Assembly: GCA_046328035.1 (NCBI GenBank)
Contig: JAXLXI010000001.1
Location: forward strand, 372,001-436,000
Direction of reading: 5' to 3'
Length of the DNA: 64,000 nt
From: JBGASG01 sp046328035
GTDB lineage: Bacteria > Cyanobacteriota > Vampirovibrionia > Obscuribacterales > Obscuribacteraceae
A program made the position numbers and the translations under genes. Below are positions 8,460 to 16,331 of the stretch, in pieces. The notes under the pieces were generated by a model. The model saw only the letters and a program-made list of their open reading frames with translations, was not told the origin of the DNA and did no database searches. The first letter of the stretch is position 1. Each line of letters opens with the position of its first letter.

Positions 8460-8795
8460 TTAGTGGGAGCCGCTCTCGGCGATATCGGACTTTACCTGCC
8501 CGAACAGCTCCTTGAGCTTGGCGAGTACTTCTCCGGCGCGCGGGTCATTGCCGGCATTAAGCATCAGTTCGAGTTGTTTGGCGCAAGTCGCCATTTCGCC
8601 GGAACCTACAGAGAGCGCCGTTCCGTTGATTTCGTGGGCGGCCGCGGCGCCGGCGCCATGGTCCTGACTCTCGATGGCTGCCTCCAGCCTGCCGATTGTG
8701 TCCTCGACATTGCTCAAGAAGAGGTCGAGCACCTCCCGGGCCGCCTCCGGTCCAAAGGTTTCTTCCAGCATCTTGCGATCTATCAGGCCGCTCAT
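8460..8795 (-). CDS. Histidine phosphotransfer (HPt) protein
   Basis: A 111-aa four-helix HPt module. The phospho-accepting histidine is H54 in AHEINGTALSVGSGEM, matching the family pattern HxxKGxxxxxG except that the usual lysine three residues later is asparagine (N57). That lysine normally helps phosphotransfer, so the rate may be altered. HPt proteins shuttle phosphate between receiver domains. The orphan receiver at 5370-5804 is a candidate partner by proximity only. It is transcribed divergently from urate oxidase across about 100 bases. Confidence 0.85.
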   Translation of the reverse strand: MSGLIDRKMLEETFGPEAAREVLDLFLSNVEDTIGRLEAAIESQDHGAGAAAAHEINGTALSVGSGEMATCAKQLELMLNAGNDPRAGEVLAKLKELFGQVKSDIAESGSH

Positions 8796-8894
8796 AATTC
8801 CAATTGCTTCCTCAAATCACGTACGGATTTCGCTCGCACCTAATATCATATGGCGATTGATGGTCATCTCTTAGGTACGGCGGAGAACTTTTTT

Positions 8895-9752
8895 ATGTCG
8901 AGTGTCATATCTGGACTCCTGGTTCATAACGCTTATGGAAAGTCCGACGTGCGGGTCACGAAGGTAATCCGCAAACCGACTCATCATGAGTTGAAGGAGC
9001 TATGGGTTGACATCCAGCTGGAGGGAGACTTCAGTGACGCCTACACGGCCGGCAGCAACAAGTTAGTTGTCGCTACCGATTCCATGAAGAACACTGTGTA
9101 TGTCATGGCGGCCGATCATCCGCTCGATTCTATTGAATCCTTCGCCAGGCAGCTCGCTCAACACTTCCTCGACAAGTACGAGCAGGTCTCGCAGGCGACC
9201 GTCCAGATTCGCGAAACCCGCTGGAACCGACTGATTGTCAAAGGCAAGGAACACCCCTGGTCATTTTGCGGCGCCGGCGATGAGAAGCGCACCACGATCG
9301 TAATCGCGCACGCCGACGAAATCTCTGTCGAATCGGGAATCGAGGGATTGGTGGTAGTGAAGACCGGCGAATCGGAGTTTGCCGATTTCGTGCGCGACAA
9401 GTACACAACTTTGGCCGATACGCATGACCGCATCTTCGGAACCAGCATTGAAGCCACCTGGGTCTACAACACTGATGCCGTCGATTTCGAGAAGAACTTC
9501 AATCAAATTCGCGATTTGATTTTGGAAGTATTTGCGACCCACAAGAGCCTGGGCGTGCAGCACACTCTGCATGAAATGGGACAACGCGTGCTCGATGCCT
9601 GCCACGACGTCGACGAGATCACGCTTACCATGCCGAACCAGCACCGCATTCCTTTCAATCTGCAGCCCTTCGGACTGGAAAACAAAAACGAGATTTTCAT
9701 GCCGATCGGTGAACCATACGGACTGATCTCGGGCACGCTGCGCCGCTCCTGA
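8895..9752 (+). CDS. pucL: Urate oxidase (factor-independent urate hydroxylase)
   Basis: Converts uric acid with O2 to 5-hydroxyisourate and H2O2, using no cofactor. The 285-aa product has all hallmarks: NAYGKSDVRVTKV with the catalytic lysine, VVATDSMKNTVY with the catalytic threonine, and MPNQHRIPFNL with the active-site histidine. The frame opens at 8850, but ATG 8895 has CGGAGAA nine bases upstream and aligns with the family N-terminus. No HIU hydrolase, OHCU decarboxylase or xanthine dehydrogenase is nearby, so the pathway is not clustered here. The gene symbol follows the Bacillus name; the family identity is firm. Confidence 0.93.
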   Translation: MSSVISGLLVHNAYGKSDVRVTKVIRKPTHHELKELWVDIQLEGDFSDAYTAGSNKLVVATDSMKNTVYVMAADHPLDSIESFARQLAQHFLDKYEQVSQATVQIRETRWNRLIVKGKEHPWSFCGAGDEKRTTIVIAHADEISVESGIEGLVVVKTGESEFADFVRDKYTTLADTHDRIFGTSIEATWVYNTDAVDFEKNFNQIRDLILEVFATHKSLGVQHTLHEMGQRVLDACHDVDEITLTMPNQHRIPFNLQPFGLENKNEIFMPIGEPYGLISGTLRRS

Positions 9753-9953
9753 TCGCCGCTCCCTTCTTGATCGCTGTCCCGCCGGTAGCGGTATCACATT
9801 TGCGCGAACTCTGATCGTCCGCGGACGATTTTCTATCCATATCCCCAAGACAAGATCAGTACTTCCAGCCTCGTGTGTCAGGTTGATTGCAGTATTCGAC
9901 GTGTCATCCGGTTTTCTAAAGTGTGGATATCTACCTCTGCGCGAGATTCTCCG

Positions 9954-11288
9954 ATGAAAACCAAGATGTTGCTGCTGGCTGCTGCAGCCGGCGTTATGTT
10001 GGCGTCTCTACCTTCCGTCCCGGCCAGTTGCGCACCGGGGGCGGTGCCGGTCAAACCAGGAGCAGCTCCGGCCGCTCGCACTCCGGCGCATTCAATAGCC
10101 ACGGCAGCCACCTATAAAATCAGTGGGCCATTCTCCAGTGGCAACCTGAGTGTCTATCTTATTCATGGTGCCGATCAGGCGAACGCCGGGCAGTACGTGA
10201 CGCTGCAGGAAGCCCTGCAGGCAAAACAGGTTGTCGTTCACGAAACCGGCGACGTCAACGAACTGTCTATCGAGAACAAAGGCAATCAACTCGTCTTCAT
10301 TCAGTCAGGCGACATAGTTAAAGGCGGTCGCCAGGACCGTGCCGTTCAATTTGATTTGGTCCTGCCGCCTCGATCGGGCAAGGTGCCGCTGACCTCGTTC
10401 TGCGTGGAACAGGGACGCTGGTCGCCGCGCGGCAAGGAGGTATCGACAGGATTCTCGTCGTCCACAAAACAGTTCGTTGCTAAAGAAATGAAACTGGCGG
10501 CCAAGATGCCGGACATGACCAAGGTGGCCATGGCGGCGCCGAGGGCCGTTGGTGCTACCGCTGGTGGTGGCGGAGCCAGTTACGCAGGATACGGAGCCGG
10601 TGTCGGACTGACCAATGGAGCAGTTGCCCGGACTGGAAATGCACTAATTCCTCCACCGCCGGTGACGTTGCAGACTGATGCGGCGCCAACCTCGGCTGCA
10701 GCACCGGCTGGCGCGCCGGCACCGGTGCCGATGGCTTATGCCCCGCAACTGCAAGGTGGGATGTGGAATGCGGTTTCGAAAGTGCAGGGCAAACTCGAGC
10801 GAGCCGCCAAGAAAAAGGTGACGTCAGAAGAATCCGAATCCAGTCTGCAACTGACTCTGGAGAATGATGCTGTCAAGCAAAAAGGACAGGCGCACATCAA
10901 CGATCTGTCTAAAGTCGTAGCCGGCAAGCGTGACGTAATCGGATACGCCTTCGCTATCAATGGCAAAGTGAATAGCGCGGATGTTTATGCCTCCAATGCT
11001 CTCTTCTTGAAGTTGTGGCCAAAGTTGCTCGATGCCACTGCTACTGAAGCTGTTTCGGAAGAAGCGGAAAAAACCGCCTCGAACGCAGCGCCCGCTGTTA
11101 AAGATGTGCGTGAGTGTCTGATCGACGCGGAGCGTGCCAAGCCCGTCATCTCCACTACCAACGGACGTACGAAACTGATCACCAGTCAGCAGACGCAAGA
11201 CAACAAAAAGAACGTTTTGTTCGAAACCCAAACAACTGGAGCCGCACAAAAGAAACTCTGGGTGCACCGCAACTACATCACAAAATAG
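9954..11288 (+). CDS. ARPP-1 (DUF6569) exported protein
   Basis: A 444-aa protein with a signal peptide (MKTKMLLLAAAAGVMLASL) followed by an Ala/Pro linker. Residues about 45-165 match the ARPP-1/DUF6569 domain: ISGPFSSGNLSVYLIHG, LTLxEAL-like VTLQEALQAK, NKGNQLVFIQSGDIVKGGRQ and VEQGRWSPRGKEV. The middle is Ala/Gly/Pro-rich. The C-terminal part (KVVAGKRDVIGYAFAINGKV) resembles the second half of the family. ATG 9954 is chosen over 9873 because it gives a signal peptide directly. Its molecular function is not established; the name reflects association with ADP-ribosylglycohydrolase and rhodanese-phosphatase genes in other genomes, neither of which is adjacent here. Confidence 0.72.
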   Translation: MKTKMLLLAAAAGVMLASLPSVPASCAPGAVPVKPGAAPAARTPAHSIATAATYKISGPFSSGNLSVYLIHGADQANAGQYVTLQEALQAKQVVVHETGDVNELSIENKGNQLVFIQSGDIVKGGRQDRAVQFDLVLPPRSGKVPLTSFCVEQGRWSPRGKEVSTGFSSSTKQFVAKEMKLAAKMPDMTKVAMAAPRAVGATAGGGGASYAGYGAGVGLTNGAVARTGNALIPPPPVTLQTDAAPTSAAAPAGAPAPVPMAYAPQLQGGMWNAVSKVQGKLERAAKKKVTSEESESSLQLTLENDAVKQKGQAHINDLSKVVAGKRDVIGYAFAINGKVNSADVYASNALFLKLWPKLLDATATEAVSEEAEKTASNAAPAVKDVRECLIDAERAKPVISTTNGRTKLITSQQTQDNKKNVLFETQTTGAAQKKLWVHRNYITK

Positions 11289-11356
11289 CGCAGTGCGATC
11301 CATGTCCAAAGTCCTTTTAATTTGATCAACATACGCATGTATGGTACTTTCTGGTC

Positions 11357-11578
11357 GTGTATGAATGGAAAGTTGTCCATGCAGATTTAGCTCGACTGGA
11401 GCAATTGCTGAACCAGTTTGAGGAGCGCGGCTATGAGGTGCACCGCCTGATACCACTGCGCCCTGGTCGTCTTGTCGGTGCCGACGTGGTGATCATCGCG
11501 CGCAAGGTGTTGGCGCGCCGCGTCGGACTGCCGACCGTAGGCGCCCAAAATGTCGAAAGCATCTACCGCCGCGACTAG
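11357..11578 (+). CDS. DUF4177-like small protein
   Basis: A 73-aa soluble protein beginning at GTG (MYEWKVVHADLARLEQLLNQ). The pattern of an early MYEWKVV strand, a Leu-rich helix and a G(W/Y)EV turn matches DUF4177-type proteins, whose function is unknown. A basic C-terminal extension (RKVLARRVGLPTVG) follows. It lies 68 bases after the ARPP-1 gene on the same strand. Confidence 0.6.
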   Translation: MYEWKVVHADLARLEQLLNQFEERGYEVHRLIPLRPGRLVGADVVIIARKVLARRVGLPTVGAQNVESIYRRD

Positions 11579-11782
11579 CATCCGCGCCGCGCTGCTGTCA
11601 CGCCTCCGCCCGTGGTATCAGCCCCTTGATTCACTCGGCCGGAAGAAACTTGGTTGGTGCGCCTGTCGAGCCATCTTCCGAGCTCTGCCGCAGCCGCGCC
11701 GAAACTCATTCTAACTCTAGCGTCCCACAGGAACGTAGTTGCAACTATTTACGTCCCCCTACCATCATGGAAGGAGGCACTT

Positions 11783-12133
11783 ATGAAAACTTTTGCTATG
11801 GCTGCCTCTGCGGCCATCATCTCGGCACTAGCTGTAATTCCCAGCGCTCTTGCTGATGATATCTATACGTTCAGTGATTCGGGGACCACATACTATGCTC
11901 AGCCTGAGCCCATGGTTCTCGAGCACCGCACGATCACTACAACACAACCGCAGTTCATCGAACGCACTCTCACACAGCCCGTAGTAGTGCAGCGCGAAAT
12001 GCCGGTAGTGTTGGAAGACACGCAACCCGTCATAATTCGCAGACATCAAATGCTCGCTCCCACGATCATTGCGCCAAGTCGTCCTGCGACGATCCGACTG
12101 GATACGCCGTTCTTCGATGTCAACCTGTTCTAA
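11783..12133 (+). CDS. Small exported Thr/Val/Gln-rich protein
   Basis: A 116-aa protein. ATG 11783 follows a near-perfect AAGGAGG by six bases and opens a signal peptide (MKTFAMAASAAIISALAVIP, cleavage near ALADD). The mature part is rich in Thr, Val, Pro and Arg with short repeats of the form TQPxxI/V. It resembles in style, not in detail, the exported protein at 26971-27261. Function unknown; a strong hairpin terminator follows. Confidence 0.7.
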   Translation: MKTFAMAASAAIISALAVIPSALADDIYTFSDSGTTYYAQPEPMVLEHRTITTTQPQFIERTLTQPVVVQREMPVVLEDTQPVIIRRHQMLAPTIIAPSRPATIRLDTPFFDVNLF

Positions 12134-12179
12134 GCAGCTTCGGCTGATTTCGCCACGGCATTTCCAAATTGCCGCAAAG

Positions 12180-12207
12180 GCAGGGGCGCCCTCTCGGGCG
12201 TCCCTGC
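12180..12207 (+). terminator. Hairpin terminator, 12-bp stem
   Basis: GCAGGGGCGCCC pairs with GGGCGTCCCTGC across a TCTC loop with one G.T pair, and the T-rich TCGTTTGCTT follows. It lies 47 bases after the stop at 12133. Confidence 0.75.
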
Positions 12208-12358
12208 TCGTTTGCTTCGGTTCGCGGCAATAAACCTAAGTTGTCCTTTCCATAGCCATCAACTCTTCCATTCACCAAATTAGGAGCTCGGACTGATAAG
12301 AGCGCACTCATCGCGATTGCCAAGAGAACCGCATCCAGCGCCCCTCTTTTGACAACCT

Positions 12359-12460
12359 GTTCGGCGTCCAAGCTGAAGTGATATCACTCGGGGTTCGGCG
12401 TCCAAGCTGAAGTGATATCGCTCGGGGTTCGGCGTCCAAGCTGAAGTGATATCACTCCAG
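12359..12460 (+). repeat. Palindrome array A: three tandem 34-bp units
   Basis: Three head-to-tail units starting at 12359, 12393 and 12427. Each holds the palindrome AGTGATATCACT (unit 2 has one change, GCT) preceded by GTTCGGCGTCCAAGCTGA. The same core recurs in arrays at 32078-32166 and 53983-54199 and nowhere else that I found in the window. The array lies 165 bases upstream of the acyltransferase start. The stretch 12134-12624 has no gene and holds the terminator, this array and the CCCGGG palindromes. Confidence 0.9.
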
Positions 12461-12487
12461 GATCTAAGAAGTGAGGGGTGCGCTGGC

Positions 12488-12539
12488 CTTTTTACCCGGG
12501 TGAAAAAGAGTCGTTGGCTTACTTTTACCCGGGTAAAAG
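12488..12539 (+). promoter_or_regulatory. Two TTTTACCCGGGTAAAA palindromes, 33 bp apart
   Basis: CTTTTACCCGGGTAAAAG at 12522-12539 is a perfect 18-base palindrome. TTTTTACCCGGGTGAAAAA at 12489-12507 is a near-perfect copy. Their centres are 33 bp apart, about three helical turns, and they lie 85-140 bases upstream of the acyltransferase start, as paired operator sites would. A degenerate third copy is at 22596-22613. The regulator is unknown. Confidence 0.5.
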
Positions 12540-12624
12540 GCGTGGATGGCGACACAGCACAAATCTGCGGGGGTGGAACTCAACAGCAGGTGGCGCGTCA
12601 GTACTATCAACGAGGCTCGCCGCG

Positions 12625-13971
12625 ATGCGCGATTTCATCCCACCAGTCAACGACCCGCTTATTTCCGGCATTGTCAAAATGCTGGCGCCGCTGGCCATGC
12701 GGAAGGAAAAACTGGATATTCGTCCGAGTCAGAACTGTCTGGACACGCTGAAAGCGTTGCGAGGGAAGCCGGCTGTGTTGATGGTCAACCACAGTGACCG
12801 GTTTGACCCACTTGTGATGTTCGCGTTGACAAAATGTGCAGGCGAGGACTTTTACTACCTTGCTGCTCGCGAGTTGTTCGACCAGATGTTTGGGCTGCAC
12901 GGATTGCTGTTGCAGCATTGTGGAGCGTACTCGGTCATTCGCGGTGATTCAGATGATGAAGAATCGCGAGACCGGACCATTCAGCTGATGGCGAGTGGAG
13001 ACCGAAAGCTAGTGGAGTTTCCAGAAGGTGATGTCTCGGGACGCGATGATGAAATCTCGCCACTTAAGTTTGATGGCATCAGAAATGTGGTGCAGGCTCA
13101 GCGTCTCGTCAAGCGCCTGGACAGCGAGAAAACCCTGCAGGTCATTCCGATGGCGATTTACTATCAGGCTAATCAAGATAGTCTGGATGCACTTCTAGAT
13201 CGCACGATTCAAATCGAGAACGCGCTTAGCATACGGATGCGTAACTATGAGCAAAAGGGCATCGCGGAACTCCATCTGCGCCTGGCTTACGTGATTGAAG
13301 CTCTGGTGAAGGCTGTGGAGGAGCGGTACGGTTCGGAGTCGCACGCAACCGGACATCTTAATAGTCGCTTGCTGCGTGTCTGTCGGCGGTTGGTGACTAG
13401 TCAGGCAGCGAGTTTTGGTATTCCGCTCAAAAACTCGGAGTCGGAAGCAGGAATGCTGCATACGTTGCGGGCTAAGCTGCGGAAGTACTGCGAAGATGAC
13501 ATGAAACACTGGGGCAAGTACAGTCGGAAACTGCGCGCGGAGCTGTGCCAGAAGGCTAATGCGGTACGTGTTGATCTGGACCGTATGCAGCAGTTGCTGA
13601 TTTTGGAGAGCACTATGCGCCAACAGCCAGTGACTCTTGATGTTGCGTGGCGTGTTGTTGATCGCTTGGAACTGCAAGTGCTCGGGAAGTCGCATCCGAA
13701 AGGACATCGCACGGCCTGGATTGATGTCGGACAGCCGATTGATCTGAATAGTTATGTCGGCGATCAAGACTGGAATGAGCGAATCGTGTCACGAATTGCG
13801 GACGACATTCGCAATGCGATTTTCTTCCGGCTGCAACGCTCGAAGAAGGAGCACGAACAAATAGTTTCTCAGTTACTGGCGCCGTCAGCCACGCAGGACA
13901 ACTCGGTATCTTCCACGCAGGCTGCGCCTGTCTCTTCCCCGTCGACTGCGTCCGACACTCATTCACAGTAG
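12625..13971 (+). CDS. PlsC-like phospholipid/glycerolipid acyltransferase family protein
   Basis: A 448-aa membrane-associated acyltransferase homologue. The N-terminal half carries the family blocks: VNHSDRFDP (NHx4D, H56 and D61), a central hydrophobic block, and VEFPEGDVSG (the FPEG block, normally FPEGTRS). Such enzymes transfer fatty acyl groups to lysophosphatidate or similar acceptors. The C-terminal 200 residues are helical and not recognised. The frame opens at 12478, but that region contains palindromic intergenic DNA; ATG 12625 has GAGG nine bases upstream. Its 3' end overlaps the convergent mutarotase gene by 13 bases. The glycolipid-type glycosyltransferase at 16251-17537 may share a role in membrane lipid synthesis (inference). 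Confidence 0.78.
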   Translation: MRDFIPPVNDPLISGIVKMLAPLAMRKEKLDIRPSQNCLDTLKALRGKPAVLMVNHSDRFDPLVMFALTKCAGEDFYYLAARELFDQMFGLHGLLLQHCGAYSVIRGDSDDEESRDRTIQLMASGDRKLVEFPEGDVSGRDDEISPLKFDGIRNVVQAQRLVKRLDSEKTLQVIPMAIYYQANQDSLDALLDRTIQIENALSIRMRNYEQKGIAELHLRLAYVIEALVKAVEERYGSESHATGHLNSRLLRVCRRLVTSQAASFGIPLKNSESEAGMLHTLRAKLRKYCEDDMKHWGKYSRKLRAELCQKANAVRVDLDRMQQLLILESTMRQQPVTLDVAWRVVDRLELQVLGKSHPKGHRTAWIDVGQPIDLNSYVGDQDWNERIVSRIADDIRNAIFFRLQRSKKEHEQIVSQLLAPSATQDNSVSSTQAAPVSSPSTASDTHSQ

Positions 13972-15014
13972 AACTTATAGGTAGTCGAACTTTCGAAGGT
14001 TTCTCCAGGACGCAAGATGCAGTTGGGGAAATTGGAGTGGTGCACTGAATCTGGGAATAGTTGTGTCTCGAGGCAGACGGCACCGTGGGGCTCGTAGGTG
14101 CCGCCGACTCCGCGGGTGGTGCCCATGTTGTTGCTGGTGTACAACTGCACGCCGGGTGCAGTCGTGCTGACACTCATTGCCCGCCCACTTTGCGGATCCT
14201 TGAGCCACATCGAGTCTTTGGCGGCACTGCGAAAGTCCGGATCGATCACCAGGTTGTGATCGTAGCCGCCCGGCACATCGCTGATGCGGCTGCCGATGGG
14301 AGTTTCTTCGGCAAAATCGAGTGCGGTGCCGTGAACGCCGGCGATTTCGCCTGTCGGAATGAGAGTTTCGTCGACAGGAGTGTAGTGGCTCGCTTGCAAG
14401 CGCAGTCGGTGGTTCAAGACGGTTCCACTAGCAGCACCAGCCAGATTGAAGTAGCTGTGATTGGTAATGTTGAAGGGCGTCGCCTTATCGGTCGTCGCCG
14501 CGTATTCGATGCGCAATGCATTATCAGGAGTGAGCGTGTAGGTGATGCGACACTCGAGCGTGCCGGGGAAGCCTTCTTCGCCGTCAGGGCTGACGTAGCG
14601 CAATTTGATCCAGGCTGCGCCGTCGGTCTCGCCACCCTCGGCGTCCCATACGCGCTTATCGAAACCGACCTGCCCGCCATGCAAAGTGTGGGGTGGCTTA
14701 TTGGCGAACAGCTTGTATTCATGACCGTCGAGGGTGAAGGCAGCGCCGGCGATGCGATTGGCGTACCGCCCGATGGCGGCGCCGAAGCGCGGATTTTTAT
14801 CGACATACTGCTGCAGGTTGTCGAAGCCGAGCACCACATTCTCATAGGCACCGCTGCGATCCGCGACGTGCACTTCGGTGATGATGGCGCCGAAGTTGAT
14901 TATCTTCACCTGCATACCAGACGCGTTTTGCAGCGTGAAAAGCTTGATTTCCCGGCCGTCGGACATGGTGCCGAAAACCGATTCCTTTATAGAAGATCGA
15001 GTTGACGATTGCAT
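13959..15014 (-). CDS. galM: Galactose mutarotase (aldose 1-epimerase)
   Basis: Interconverts alpha and beta anomers of galactose/glucose. The 351-aa length is typical. Visible family blocks: NFGAIITEVHVADRSG, GRYANRIAGAAFTLDG, HTLHGGQVGFDKRVW, NITNHSYFNLAG (catalytic His region), GGYDHNLVID and VCLETQLFPDSVHH (catalytic Glu in LETQ). The start at 15014 has no strong ribosome-binding site; ATG at 14966 is an alternative. It runs convergent with the acyltransferase gene and diverges from the hydrolase at 15087 across about 70 bases. Confidence 0.93.
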   Translation of the reverse strand: MQSSTRSSIKESVFGTMSDGREIKLFTLQNASGMQVKIINFGAIITEVHVADRSGAYENVVLGFDNLQQYVDKNPRFGAAIGRYANRIAGAAFTLDGHEYKLFANKPPHTLHGGQVGFDKRVWDAEGGETDGAAWIKLRYVSPDGEEGFPGTLECRITYTLTPDNALRIEYAATTDKATPFNITNHSYFNLAGAASGTVLNHRLRLQASHYTPVDETLIPTGEIAGVHGTALDFAEETPIGSRISDVPGGYDHNLVIDPDFRSAAKDSMWLKDPQSGRAMSVSTTAPGVQLYTSNNMGTTRGVGGTYEPHGAVCLETQLFPDSVHHSNFPNCILRPGETFESSTTYKFYCE

Positions 15015-15086
15015 AGCGGTGAATGTCCCCAGTCGGTGCCTGGTGATTTATAGCACGCCGGGCATAAGAGAGTCGGAGGATGTCAC

Positions 15087-16331
15087 ATGCCGATAGTCTA
15101 TGTCCATGGAGTTTCGACGCGCGATGAAAAGGGCTGGGAGCTTCTGGAAGCGCTTTTGCGCCGCTACGTCGCACCAAAAATCAGTAAAGACCCGGACAAT
15201 GTCACGGTCTTCTTCAGTTATTGGGGTGACTTCGGCGCCAAGTTCCGCTGGAACGGCGCATCGGCACCGACCAGCCCGCTGCGCAACTTGCGCGCCCGCG
15301 TCAAAGAGGCACTGCACAATCCGCAAACCGGTATCGCTGAAGAAGTGCATCGCCTGCACGGCTATACCCGGGAGAAACTTTCTGACTTCGCTCAAGAACT
15401 TCTGGCCTACAACTTAAAACTCGACGACGCCGGCGATGCCGATGAACTGGGAGAGGACGGCAACGCGCTTCTGGCTGCCGCCGCTGAAGTGGCGGACAGC
15501 AACGATACCCGCTCGCGCCTCGCCCAGTGCAACAGCGTTCGCGAAGAGATTCACGTGCTCGAAGAACTGGTCGTGCAGCGCTACGCAAAGATTCGCTCCA
15601 AAATGAAAAAAGCATCCAGCGGCGTGAAAGCCAAGCTGCCCGAATTTAAAGATCGGGTGCATCACAAGTTTCGTGAGTCTGTGATCCGGGGAGCGCATGG
15701 CGCCGGACACGTGGTGGCACGCGCCGCCGTTGAAATCAAATCGCCGATGAATCGTTTCTTCACCTTATTCGTCGGCGATGTCCTCACCTACCTGGCAGAA
15801 CGCGGAACATATAAGATGCCGGGCTGGATTCCATCCTGTTTCCTGGCGGCATTAATGGATGCGCGCGAGGAGCAGTTGCAGCGCGACGGCGAGCCGATTA
15901 TCGTCATGAGTCATAGCATGGGAGGACAGATTGTTTATGATGCCGTGACGCACTTTTTGCCCTTGATGCCGGAATACAAAGATGTGCGCATCGACTTCTG
16001 GGCAGCCAGCGCTTCGCAAGTCGGTTTGTTCGAAGAGCTGAAATTGTTCATCGAAAGCAGCGACGACTATAACTTTGATGCCGACGTGAAAGTGCCGTTC
16101 CCTGACCGGCAGCACCTGGGCTACTGGTGGAACGTCTGGGATCACAACGACTTCGTCAGCTACAGCGTCAAAGATATTATTGAAGGTGTCGACGACGAGC
16201 CGTACAACACGGGACTCAACATAGTGAGCGCGCACGGAGGCTATCTGGAACTACCCAGCTTCTTCCGCCGCTTCGCCAAAAAGATTGAATTTGCCCGGAG
16301 CCACAACTGGCAGAACTCGTCGAGCACGTAG
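15087..16331 (+). CDS. Alpha/beta-hydrolase fold protein
   Basis: A 414-aa cytoplasmic alpha/beta hydrolase. It starts with the first core strand and HG turn (MPIVYVHGVSTRD). The nucleophile elbow is PIIVMSHSMGGQIVYDAV (serine in SHSMGG). A helical insertion of about 150 residues separates them, and possible acid and base residues lie in WNVWDHNDFVSYSV and IVSAHGGYLELP. GGAGG eight bases upstream supports the start. The substrate is unknown; PGAP1-like lipases share this outline. Its last 81 bases overlap the convergent glycosyltransferase. Confidence 0.78.
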   Translation: MPIVYVHGVSTRDEKGWELLEALLRRYVAPKISKDPDNVTVFFSYWGDFGAKFRWNGASAPTSPLRNLRARVKEALHNPQTGIAEEVHRLHGYTREKLSDFAQELLAYNLKLDDAGDADELGEDGNALLAAAAEVADSNDTRSRLAQCNSVREEIHVLEELVVQRYAKIRSKMKKASSGVKAKLPEFKDRVHHKFRESVIRGAHGAGHVVARAAVEIKSPMNRFFTLFVGDVLTYLAERGTYKMPGWIPSCFLAALMDAREEQLQRDGEPIIVMSHSMGGQIVYDAVTHFLPLMPEYKDVRIDFWAASASQVGLFEELKLFIESSDDYNFDADVKVPFPDRQHLGYWWNVWDHNDFVSYSVKDIIEGVDDEPYNTGLNIVSAHGGYLELPSFFRRFAKKIEFARSHNWQNSSST

